Assembly (NCBI RefSeq): GCF_036057275.1
Contig: NZ_CP107945.1
Coordinates: forward strand, 1,116,001-1,180,000
Direction of reading: 5' to 3'
Origin: Streptomyces sp. NBC_00390
GTDB lineage: Bacteria > Actinomycetota > Actinomycetes > Streptomycetales > Streptomycetaceae
DNA length: 64,000 nucleotides
The notes under the pieces were generated by a model. That model did no database searches and was not told the DNA's origin. It saw only the letters and a program-made list of their open reading frames with translations. The translations under genes were made by a program, and so were the position numbers. Positions 34,792-43,175 of the stretch are shown piece by piece. Numbering within the stretch: the stretch's first letter is position 1; every line of letters starts with the position of its first letter.

Positions 34792-36078
34792 TCACGCGCG
34801 CGGCGTGAAGCGCCAGGCCGTGAGCGCCGCCTCGGCGCGGCTGCGCAGCGCGGTGTTGAGATCGCCGAGCGCGCGGATCACCTCGCGGTAGCCGTCGAGC
34901 TCGAGCGCGACGAAGTGGTCGATCACCACGCGGCCACCGGGCTCCACCACGAGCGTGATCACCGACGCGCCGGGCAGGAACGTCTGCTGGGGCGCGGCCG
35001 GAAAGCCGGTGCGGGCGAGCGCCAGCAGCAGCCCCTCGATCCGCGTGGGATCGACCCGGCCGCGCACGCTGCGGACCTCGCCCTTGACCTGCTGCTGGTA
35101 GCCGAGCGTGCCGTCGGTCGCCAAGGTCAGGATCTGCCGGCCCCACGGGGCGTCGGCCGCGGTCGGGTGGCCCTGCTCGAAGGTGATCGTGCGCAGCGCC
35201 GAGGTCGTACCAAGCGCGGCCGCGACCTGGCCCTCGCCCTCGCAGGTGCTGCAGGTGCCGTAGTCGCAGGCCCTGCAGGGCAGGGCATCGTCGTCGAAGG
35301 TGGTGCCCTCGCACAACGCGCAACCACGGGTTCCGTGACACTCGTAGCACAGCGCGAAGCCGGGGTCGGCACCCTCGCGCGCCGACCGAGGCGGGCCGAC
35401 CGGGTGCCAGCGTCCCTGGCTTTTGCACTGGTTGCAGCGCCCGCTCCCCTTGCACGAGCGGCAGCGGCCGTCGGCCGACGCGACCCCTGGCAGATCGCAC
35501 GAGACGCCGGTGCCGCGGCAGGTCGCGCAGATGCCGGTGCGGTCACACGGCCGGCACGGCACCGTGCGCACCGCAGGCACGCGCATTGCGGCGACCGGGG
35601 CGTCGTCGTCACCGTCGTCGTCGGACCGGTAGGTCACGTGGCTGCGCCCGTCGGGCTGGTGGGTGACCACCTGGCGAAGCCGCTCGCCGTGCCAGGCATA
35701 GACGTCGCGCGTGGTCGGCGCCCCGGCGCCGTCGAAGTGCTCCTCGACCTGGGGCCGGCCGTCGAGATCGATCTCGGTGCGGGCCCGCGCGGTCAGGGTG
35801 CCGTCGGCGCGGTGGTAGCCGCGCTCGATCACCCGGCCGGTCGCGGTTCGGGTCGTGCACACCACCTGGTACGGGACCGCACCGTAGCGCGCGGCGTGCC
35901 CGGCCGGCTCGACACCGTCGTAGACCACCTCGTGGATCGCGCCCTCGCGGATCCGCTCGACAATCGACCCGGCCCCGGCGTCGATCCGCCGCACGTGGTG
36001 GGTCCGGCGCGCGGCCTCGTCGGCGGTGAGTTCGTCGTCGGGCTCGCAGCTCTGATGGGCGAAGTAGCGGGTAATCAC
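34792..36078 (-). CDS. Hypothetical protein with four DnaJ-like zinc-finger pairs
   Basis: A 428-aa cytoplasmic protein. Residues 175-280 hold eight CxxC motifs arranged as four pairs (C175/C178 with C184/C187; C206/C209 with C215/C218; C244/C247 with C253/C256; C268/C271 with C276/C279). Several are followed by GxG like the DnaJ cysteine-rich region. There is no J domain. Flanking N- and C-terminal domains are unrecognised. The GTG start at 36078 lacks a ribosome-binding site. Both sides are pseudogene or IS fragments, so it may be newly acquired. Confidence 0.65.
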   Translation of the reverse strand: MITRYFAHQSCEPDDELTADEAARRTHHVRRIDAGAGSIVERIREGAIHEVVYDGVEPAGHAARYGAVPYQVVCTTRTATGRVIERGYHRADGTLTARARTEIDLDGRPQVEEHFDGAGAPTTRDVYAWHGERLRQVVTHQPDGRSHVTYRSDDDGDDDAPVAAMRVPAVRTVPCRPCDRTGICATCRGTGVSCDLPGVASADGRCRSCKGSGRCNQCKSQGRWHPVGPPRSAREGADPGFALCYECHGTRGCALCEGTTFDDDALPCRACDYGTCSTCEGEGQVAAALGTTSALRTITFEQGHPTAADAPWGRQILTLATDGTLGYQQQVKGEVRSVRGRVDPTRIEGLLLALARTGFPAAPQQTFLPGASVITLVVEPGGRVVIDHFVALELDGYREVIRALGDLNTALRSRAEAALTAWRFTPRA

Positions 36079-36122
36079 ATCGGCAAGTATGGGTCCATCG
36101 CCGGAGCGTACTGGCGCGACGC

Positions 36123-36318
36123 AACTTCCGTGAACGGCTCGCAGCCGTCGAGGAGTTCACACCGCAGGGTCAGGTGGAACCGCTCGATCTTCCCTGCGGC
36201 CGTCGGCGACCGGGGCTCGGTCAGCCGGTGCACGACCCCATTCTCACGGCAGTTCCGGAACAGCACCTCGCCCGGGCCGCAGGCGTTGGTCGCGATGCCG
36301 CCCGGTCTGTACGTCATG
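36123..36318 (-). mobile_element. IS481-family transposase fragment, C-terminal integrase part
   Basis: A minus-strand frame contains LFRNCRENGVVHRLTEPRSP then TAAGKIERFHLTLRCELLDG, the conserved end of the IS481 DDE domain (KIERFH motif with the catalytic Glu). The N-terminal HTH and the Asp residues are missing, and no terminal repeats are clear. The remaining 36319-36489 is featureless. Confidence 0.7.
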
Positions 36319-36489
36319 GCGGCCACGACGCCGGGCCGGCCCCCGGTGGGCGGGTCGAGGGCGACGGGACGGCGGAAAGGGTCGGAGTGTGAACGGCACA
36401 ATAGTCCGGTGAGCATCCCGATCGCGATTTTCAGGCTCTTCAGGACGATCACGGGCGTGACGCACGACCGCCAACCATGCACGAGCTCG

Positions 36490-37695
36490 TCAGGCGGCCC
36501 TCCGCACCAACACGAGCGCCGTCACCAGATACGGCACCGCGAACACAGCGAACGCGATCCCGTGCGCGTACGACGCACCGACCGAGGCGTACGCGGCGAA
36601 CACCCCAACCGTGGCCAGCTCGGTCCCCATGCTCGCGACGGAGGTCAGAGTCGCCCGGCGGGTCCCCTCGATCCGGTCCTGGAGCCGCGCGTCAGCAAGG
36701 ACGTTGACCAACTGGAAGCCACCGAAGGCGACCGCGACAAGACCGATGCCGGCCGGAGTGCCCATCAGCGAACCCGCGGCCAGGGCGAACGCCGAGCCCG
36801 CAAGCACCACTCCGAGCCCCGTCGTGCTCAGCCGCTCCCCCGCCCCGGTCAGCAGGCTGCCGATCGCGGGGCCCACCCAGATCACCAGCAGCAGATACGG
36901 AATCGTCTGCTGGGCCACACCGGTGTCCCAGACCAGCAGCGGCGTGTACTCGTCGAGCGCACCCCACACCGCACCGACGGCCGGAACGAGCAGCAGCGCC
37001 CTGCGTACGGACCGGTCCCTGCGGACCTCGACGAGCCCGGCCCGCAGGGTGGTGAGGGTAGAGACCCGGTCATCACCGTGAGACACCTCTTCCCGATGCT
37101 CAGGGAACCGGGTCGCCACCACCGAGGTCAGCACACAGACCAGCACGCTCGCCGCGCCCACGGCCGGGTAGCCGCCGAAGTCGAGCACCGGACCGGCCAG
37201 TCCCGTCGCCGCCATCACGGCGACCATCCCGACCGCCTGGGCCCGGCCGATGACACGCGCGTACCGGTCGGCAGCTCCCAACCGGTCGAGCTCGTCGTAC
37301 ACCAGTGCTTCCAGCGCACCGGAGCCGAGCGCGCCGCGCACCCCCCAGAGCACGAAGCCGAGCGCGAAGGCCCAGTACGACGGCACAATCACCCACAGGG
37401 CGAAGCCGGCGGCGGTGAGCAGCGGGCCCAGCCACAGCAGCAGCCGCCGGGAGACAGCATCGGCCCAGGCGCCAGAGGGGACTTCCAGCAGGATCCCGGT
37501 GATCGACCACAGGGCGAACAGCGAGGAGATCTGCCCGATCGACAGACCGGTGTCGCTGAACAGCAGCGCGTACACCGGGTAGAGCAGCACGAAGTCGTCA
37601 AGGAACGCGTAGCCGTAGAGCGTGGCCGTCAGCTGCCGGACACCGGTGCTTCCGGTGTTGCCGGCGCCGGGCGCACACGCAGGTGAGAGAGTCAT
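36490..37695 (-). CDS. MFS transporter
   Basis: A 401-aa major facilitator with 12 predicted membrane segments. The N-terminal YGYAFLDDFVLLYPVYALLF and the EVPSGAWADAVSRR loop (motif A-like, after TM2) match a group of multidrug/sugar-exporter-like MFS proteins. The substrate is unknown. ATG 37695 (MTLSPACAPG) has GGGAAGG upstream. The extended frame to 37776 has no ribosome-binding site. It is not in an operon. Confidence 0.85.
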   Translation of the reverse strand: MTLSPACAPGAGNTGSTGVRQLTATLYGYAFLDDFVLLYPVYALLFSDTGLSIGQISSLFALWSITGILLEVPSGAWADAVSRRLLLWLGPLLTAAGFALWVIVPSYWAFALGFVLWGVRGALGSGALEALVYDELDRLGAADRYARVIGRAQAVGMVAVMAATGLAGPVLDFGGYPAVGAASVLVCVLTSVVATRFPEHREEVSHGDDRVSTLTTLRAGLVEVRRDRSVRRALLLVPAVGAVWGALDEYTPLLVWDTGVAQQTIPYLLLVIWVGPAIGSLLTGAGERLSTTGLGVVLAGSAFALAAGSLMGTPAGIGLVAVAFGGFQLVNVLADARLQDRIEGTRRATLTSVASMGTELATVGVFAAYASVGASYAHGIAFAVFAVPYLVTALVLVRRAA

Positions 37696-38281
37696 GATGC
37701 CTTCCCGCAGGGGCGATTCGGACGTCGGACGAACGGCGTCCGAGGCGGCCCTCGGGTGGCACGGCTGGTGGATCAATGTCGCCAGGTCATGGCACCGATG
37801 GTAGGCGGGCGGTGCCGTGCGGCCCAGCGAATATCGAGGCCCCTGTGGAAATCGGCGATCACTCCTCGCCGGCCGTGCCCAGCACGAACGTGGTGATCAC
37901 CGCCGCATGGTCGGACGGCCAGTCGTTGTCCTCGTGGTCCAGCGGCGGGTCGACGCCCTGCGGGGATCTAGGATCCGCGACTTCGTTAGCAATGAAGGCG
38001 AATGATTAGCAGCGGATTAGCAAATCCGTGGTCTCGTTGACAATGGCTACGTTCAGTAGCGATCCCGTTAGAGGCCTTTTCGTGCTTCGCTCGGGCTGCC
38101 TTGCTCGTCCGTCGTACGGTTGCCGGCAGGGCAGGACGGAGCGCGGACAGCGCCCGCCGTACGGGCAAGGTTCCGACGGCGTCGATCCGGTACGAGAACG
38201 CTTCGGTACGTGAAGTGCCGGTCCGGCAGCTGCGGTTGGCGGACTTCACGGAGACTACTACGCCGACATTGGGAAGAGCCG
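37696..38281. other. 586-bp interval with an AT-rich TTAGCA repeat island
   Basis: No supported gene. Around 37980-38060 base composition drops sharply in GC compared with the window, and TTAGCA occurs three times in the same orientation (37986, 38006, 38017). This could be a transferred-DNA junction or an origin/attachment-like site. The remainder is uninformative. Confidence 0.5.
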
Positions 38282-39586
38282 TTGAGGACCGCCGACGGCG
38301 CCGAGCCGTTCGAGGGCGATGACCGCCAGTACTCGCCCACGCGCCTGCCGGGGTGGCTGCAGGAGGTCAACGGCCCAGGCCGCATCCAGCCCGAGCAGCT
38401 CACCCGGGCCCGCCTGGCTGGCCTGTCTCCGCGTGGCAGTCTGATCGACTACGCGCGCCGACGCCGGCTCCTCACCCTTGACACTCTCCGCATCGAACGC
38501 CGCGCCTACGAACGCCTGTTCAGGGAACACGGCTGGAGACCGGGCCCGGGCCGGGAGCGTCACATACGGGCCTACCTGCTGCATCTCCTCAGAGCTGCCA
38601 CCGGCAACCACCCCGTCGACGGCAGCGTCAAGTACGTCCACGAGTACCGTAAGTTCGTCTTCACGCTCCCCACCTGGCTACGCAGCTTTCTGCTGGACCG
38701 GGCTCAGGCCAACCTCGCCGAGCACGGCATCAGCGAACCGGTGCAGTGGGAGCCGCCCAGTCAGTGGGTCACGGACGTGCCCTGGCCTGGAGGGGAACCA
38801 GACGCTGTCGAGCGCACCTGCTTCCACAACAGCATCACGACCCACAAGACCCCGGCGAAAACGGCAGCCGCACTCGGCATGACCGCAGAACACGTCCGGC
38901 TCTTCGCCGATCTGAGCGGCATGACGGCACCCGAGCGACGACTGCCACAACGCGCGAGAGGACGCCTCATTCCGCGCACGGGGGACCTGTCACCGGAGCG
39001 GCTCGAGCACCTGTATTTCGATCAGGGGCTGTCCTACCAGCGAATCGCCGAGCGCATCGGCTGCAGCAACACCACGATCGTCAGCGCCCTCGCCCATGCC
39101 GGCCTCCTAGAGCCTCCGCCCGACCGTCCCGTAAAGGTCACGCGAGCCTGGCTCGTAGAACAGTGCACCGTCCGAAACAGGACGCTCCGTGGCATATCGA
39201 AGGAGTGCGGACTTTCTGTCCGAGAGCTGCGGCGCATGGCAGAGCATGGGGGCATCTGTGCCTGGACGGACTTCGATCGCCCGCTCCCCGCGCAGCTTGC
39301 CTCACTTCCCCAACCACTGGCACCAGACCTCCACCGGGTTCTGGTCTCCGCCAACGGACTGGACCAGCTCCGGCTGATCGTTGCACTTCCGGGTCTTCCG
39401 AGCCTGGCGGCGGCTGAACGAGCTCTCGGAGCCCGGAGCCTCAGACACAGCCTCCGCAGGATCGAGCGCGTGGCCGGCTTCACGATCATCGAACGCACCC
39501 ATCCTCTCACCGCAACGGCGCGCGGCCAGGCGTTCCTGTGGCGGGCTGGGAACCTCATCATCAGCCTGGCAACACCGCGAGCATGA
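38282..39586 (+). CDS. Multi-HTH protein resembling the C-terminal part of TniQ-family proteins
   Basis: A 434-aa protein with several DNA-binding segments. LYFDQGLSYQRIAERIGCSN (about residue 245) looks like a resolvase-type HTH. The last about 65 residues (LIVALPGLPSLAAAERALGA, then IERTHPLTATARGQAFL) resemble a LysR-type winged HTH. Similar HTH-rich tails occur in actinobacterial TniQ-like proteins of Tn7-like elements; no TniQ zinc domain, TniA or TniB is present. The TTG at 38282 is preceded by GGGAAGAG; the true start is uncertain. It may be 5'-truncated. Confidence 0.5.
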   Translation: MRTADGAEPFEGDDRQYSPTRLPGWLQEVNGPGRIQPEQLTRARLAGLSPRGSLIDYARRRRLLTLDTLRIERRAYERLFREHGWRPGPGRERHIRAYLLHLLRAATGNHPVDGSVKYVHEYRKFVFTLPTWLRSFLLDRAQANLAEHGISEPVQWEPPSQWVTDVPWPGGEPDAVERTCFHNSITTHKTPAKTAAALGMTAEHVRLFADLSGMTAPERRLPQRARGRLIPRTGDLSPERLEHLYFDQGLSYQRIAERIGCSNTTIVSALAHAGLLEPPPDRPVKVTRAWLVEQCTVRNRTLRGISKECGLSVRELRRMAEHGGICAWTDFDRPLPAQLASLPQPLAPDLHRVLVSANGLDQLRLIVALPGLPSLAAAERALGARSLRHSLRRIERVAGFTIIERTHPLTATARGQAFLWRAGNLIISLATPRA

Positions 39587-39758
39587 GGCCCGACATGGGC
39601 GCTCGGTGTCGACGGTGCCGGAGGATGTCAGCGTCGGTAAGCCGTGAATCGGCGATTGTCTGGGCACCCGAGAGGCATCGGGCCCAGGTCGCCGGCCACC
39701 GGTCGGCGGGGGCCGTACCAGTCACCTGGCGGATGGTTGCGACCGGTCTCTTTCCCCG

Positions 39759-41006
39759 ATGCTGGAAAATATGGGATGTGAGGCAGCACCTGCCGCGTCA
39801 CCCGAGGCAGCAGCGTCTGCTGTAGCGGGCGGCCTGCCCCGTACGTCGTCGGCAGGGCGCCTGATTGCACTCGATCTGGCGCGCGGCCTGGCCATCCTGG
39901 GGATGTTTGCGGCGCACGTCGGCCCAGAACCGTCGGAGGGTGGACTGCTGGGGTGGCTGATGGAGGCTGCGCGCGGCCGGTCCGCAACCCTGTTCGCCCT
40001 GCTCGCGGGCTTCTCCCTGGTCATCGTCACCGGACGACCTGAACCGCGGACCGGTCGCCCGGGACGGCAGGCCGTCGCGATCGTGCTGATCCGCTCCGTC
40101 ATCCTGATCGCGCTGGGATATGCCCTGACGGCTCTCGACACCGACGTCGACGTGATCCTTTCCTACTACGGGATGCTCTTCGTCCTCGCCCTTCCGCTGT
40201 ACCGGCTGCGAGCGGGAACTCTGGCGGTCGTTGCCGCGACGGCGGCGCTCGTCATGCCGCAGGTTCTGTATCTGCTCCGTGCCGCGGCCGACGGGGGAAG
40301 CTGGGCCGACACGATGATCGAATACGACCCGCTGGCCCGGATCACCGACTCCGACGGGTTCTCCGAGTTGTTCGTCACGGGCCCGTACCCGGTCCTGACG
40401 TGGCTGCCGTTCATTGTCACCGGCATGGCGGTGGCCAAGCTGGACTTCACCCGTCCTGAGGTCGTGGGCAGGGTGGCTCTGGCCGGTGGGGCGCTGGCCG
40501 TGTTCGGCTACGGCACCTCCTGGCTGGCGCTGCATTTCGTCCCCGGTGCGCAGGCGGCTGTGAACGAGGCCACGGGGACCGAGGCGGCGGCATCCGCCTG
40601 GTGGTCCGATGCCGTCGGCGAGGACCCCGACACCGGAGTACCGGCCTGGCTGCTTGTTGCCGCGCCGCACAGCCAGACGACGTGGTCCATCCTGGCCAAC
40701 ACCGGCGTGGCACTGGCCGTGCTGGCCGTCTGTTTCATCGCCATGGACCGCTCGCCACGCATACGGCGGCCGGCCGCTCCCGTCGCTGCGGTCGGCTCGA
40801 TAGCCCTCACCGCGTACGTCGGCCACATCCTCGCCATCAAGGCGCTCGGCACCGACGACCTGCCCGGCTCCGCTGCCCTGCCGGTCTACGTGGGCTTCGC
40901 GCTCGCTGCCATGCTGCTGGCGCTCATCTGGACGAGGTTCTTCCGGCGCGGGCCGCTGGAGTACCTGATGCACGTGGCAACGAGACCGGCCCTTCTGATC
41001 AAGTGA
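39759..41006 (+). CDS. DUF418-domain membrane protein (heparan N-acetyltransferase-like fold)
   Basis: A 415-aa polytopic membrane protein. GRLIALDLARGLAILGMFAAH starts the DUF1624-like half, with the conserved Arg-Gly and His residues, and a C-terminal DUF418 half follows (SIALTAYVGHILAIKAL, residue about 350). It is predicted to acylate a surface sugar or glycan; activity unproven. An internal ATG at 39771 with GGAA upstream is an alternative start. A degraded second copy of the same family lies at 47420-47745. Confidence 0.78.
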   Translation: MLENMGCEAAPAASPEAAASAVAGGLPRTSSAGRLIALDLARGLAILGMFAAHVGPEPSEGGLLGWLMEAARGRSATLFALLAGFSLVIVTGRPEPRTGRPGRQAVAIVLIRSVILIALGYALTALDTDVDVILSYYGMLFVLALPLYRLRAGTLAVVAATAALVMPQVLYLLRAAADGGSWADTMIEYDPLARITDSDGFSELFVTGPYPVLTWLPFIVTGMAVAKLDFTRPEVVGRVALAGGALAVFGYGTSWLALHFVPGAQAAVNEATGTEAAASAWWSDAVGEDPDTGVPAWLLVAAPHSQTTWSILANTGVALAVLAVCFIAMDRSPRIRRPAAPVAAVGSIALTAYVGHILAIKALGTDDLPGSAALPVYVGFALAAMLLALIWTRFFRRGPLEYLMHVATRPALLIK

Positions 41007-41133
41007 TCATTCATGGGTCAACGGTGATACAGAGAGACAGCGCCGCCGGGTAGCCAAGCAGCTCAGAAGCCGCTCACGAAGCCGAGTAGTTCGAGCGGTT
41101 CAACTGCCACCCTCTCTGAGGGCGTTTCAGGCC

Positions 41134-42182
41134 TCACAGGTGCCGGAGGGAGACGCCGTGGGGCGTCAGCGCCTCGGGGAGCGAGGCCAGGGCGGGGAGC
41201 TGCTCGATGTGATGGACGCCGGCGGGCGGGGTGCCGGTGAGCAATTCCCGGGTGACGTGCGCTGCGACGAGTCCGGTGACACGGCTTTGCTCTCGTCCGG
41301 TGAGCGCATACGCCGCGTGGTGATCGCCGCGCCAGGCGTCGGCTCGGATGGCGAATCCGTCGCCACCCACGTGGGCCCGGCTGAAGATGCTGGTCAGAGC
41401 CCGTTGCACACCCGGTCGACGAGCGGCCCGCAGCAGCCCGGCACGCCGCAGCCCGAAGAGCGCTGAGCTCAACACCCGCGAGTCCAGGCACAGACGGGTG
41501 GTCACCTGCCCCACTCCGAGTGTTCGGGGCAGCGTGTGCTGGTCGGAGAACGGGAACGCGTGGGCCGTACGCAGCCCGTATCCGGGCAGCATGGTCCGCT
41601 CCGGGCGGTCGACCGGCGGTTCGGTCAGGCCCTCGACCGTCCAGCGAACAGCGTCCAGACCGTGCCGCTCGCCACTGCCCAGCGCACCGTGAGGTCGATC
41701 CGCTCCGCGCCCTGGACGGCTTCGTGCGCCCGGCGGGCGAGGAGGTTGGTCAGCCCCGGGGCGACACCGACACTGAGCACCGCTGTCGCTCGGGCACGGA
41801 CCGCGAGGTCGTGCAGGGCGGCCACGCCCTCCAGCAGCCCCCAGGTGGCGCCGATGTCGACCAGATGGATGCCGCGTTCCAGGCAGGTACGCGCCACGCC
41901 ACTGTCGGGTGGCTCGACGCACAGCACCACCACGGCCACGTCGCCCAGCCCTTCCAGCGTCTGCCGGAATCCGGTCGGATCGGTGACATCGATGCGTACG
42001 CCACCCTGCCGGGCCCTGGCCTCGCTGCGTCCCCCGACAACCACCCGGCCGGGAAACCACTCGCCGAGCACGGTCGTCACCGTCGCACCGACGGCTCCGT
42101 ATCCGCCGACCACCAAGATCCGTTCGCTGTTGAGGCGACCCGATTTCACTGGAGCCACCGCATTGAGTCGGTTCTCGCTCAT
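41134..42182 (-). pseudogene. Saccharopine dehydrogenase-like NAD(P)-binding protein, frameshifted
   Basis: The start (MSENRLNAVAPV) and a Rossmann motif VVGGYGAVGATVTTVLGEW are in one frame from 42182. After about position 41690 homology continues in another frame (SGERHGLDAVRWTVEGLTEP and on to the stop at 41134). A single small indel near 41685-41700 joins them. The protein would belong to the saccharopine dehydrogenase-like family. The ATG overlaps the stop of the methyltransferase gene upstream (ATGA). Whether the shift is real or a sequencing error cannot be decided here. Confidence 0.7.
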
Positions 42183-43010
42183 GCCCGGCGGTCCCCAGGG
42201 CGGCTGGCGGTGACCAGCCACGCGACACTGCGCAGCCATACGGCGTCGTCCGCTTCGTGGGCACGCAATACGTCGGTCAGGGTGCGGGAAGCGAGCTCCT
42301 GCAGCTCCGTTCCCGCCCGGGCGAGCATGTGGCGTCCCGGACCCGAGTTCAGCATGAACGCTGCCGCGTCCTCTGCGTCCCGCCCCCAGTTCCCAGCCGC
42401 CTCCACGCGCACGGCTTCAGCACCCTCGAAGCCGGCGGCAGCCAGGATGCTGAGCGGGCGATCGCGGTCCGCGAGTGAGAACATTCCCGGCGCTCCCGGC
42501 TTGCCGAAGTCCCCGACCGGCAAGATGCCACGCAGCGCGTCAAAGGCCTGGATCCACTCGTTTCCCTCAGGTTCCGACGCGCAGATGAACGCCGCGCGGC
42601 CACCGGGACGCAGTGCCCGTCCGATGTTGGTGAAAGCAGCGACGGGGTCGGCGAAGAACATGACGCCGTAGCGGCTGAGAGCCACGTCGAACTCGGCAGG
42701 CGTGAAGGGGTAGACCTGAGCGTCCCCTTGACTGAACGGCACGTTGGCCAGCCCCTCGTGCCGCGCGCTCGCGCGAGCTTGTTCCAGCATGGGCTCCGAC
42801 AGGTCCACGCCCAGGCCCGGCCGTTGCGGGCCCGGTCGGCGGCCAGCCCGGTGGTCTGGCCGACTCCGCAGCCGATGTCCACAACATGGTCCCGGTCACC
42901 GACCTCAGCCGCCTTGAGGAGCGGCTGGTTGAAGCCGTCATTGATGACATCCCACCGGGTCTGGTTGCGCGCCCAGCGCTGTCGCGGCCACCGTGGCTTT
43001 GCTCACGGCC
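42179..43010 (-). pseudogene. Class I methyltransferase, frameshifted and 5'-truncated
   Basis: An upstream frame reads WARNQTRWDVINDGFNQPLL and then VVDIGCGVGQTTGLAADRAR, the SAM-binding motif I. After about 42820 the protein continues in a different frame (GLGVDLSEPMLEQARASAR through ALRPGGRAAFICASEPEGNEW to the stop at 42179). No start codon is found before the first frame, which opens directly after a stop near 43014. Two lesions therefore affect this gene. It is followed by the frameshifted dehydrogenase through an ATGA overlap, suggesting a dead operon. Confidence 0.7.
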
Positions 43011-43131
43011 GCCGGGCTGTCGGTGTTCAAGCCGCGCAGGATGACCCGGTACGGCCGCCGTCGTCAGCGTGCGCAGAGTGTCCGAGAGCGCCAGGCCGCG
43101 TGAGCAGCTGGTGGGTGGCCCACAGACGCGT

Positions 43132-43160
43132 CGGCTCCCGGTCCAGCGGACCGGGAGCCG
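43132..43160 (-). terminator. Terminator after copA
   Basis: Perfect 13-bp hairpin CGGCTCCCGGTCC / GGACCGGGAGCCG with loop AGC, 16 bp past the copA stop codon. Confidence 0.75.
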
Positions 43161-43175
43161 TAGGTTCTCGGCTTC

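Noticed and set aside
34915..37686. 923-codon plus-strand open frame
   Set aside because: Crosses two real minus-strand genes (zinc-finger protein and MFS) and has no recognisable domain.
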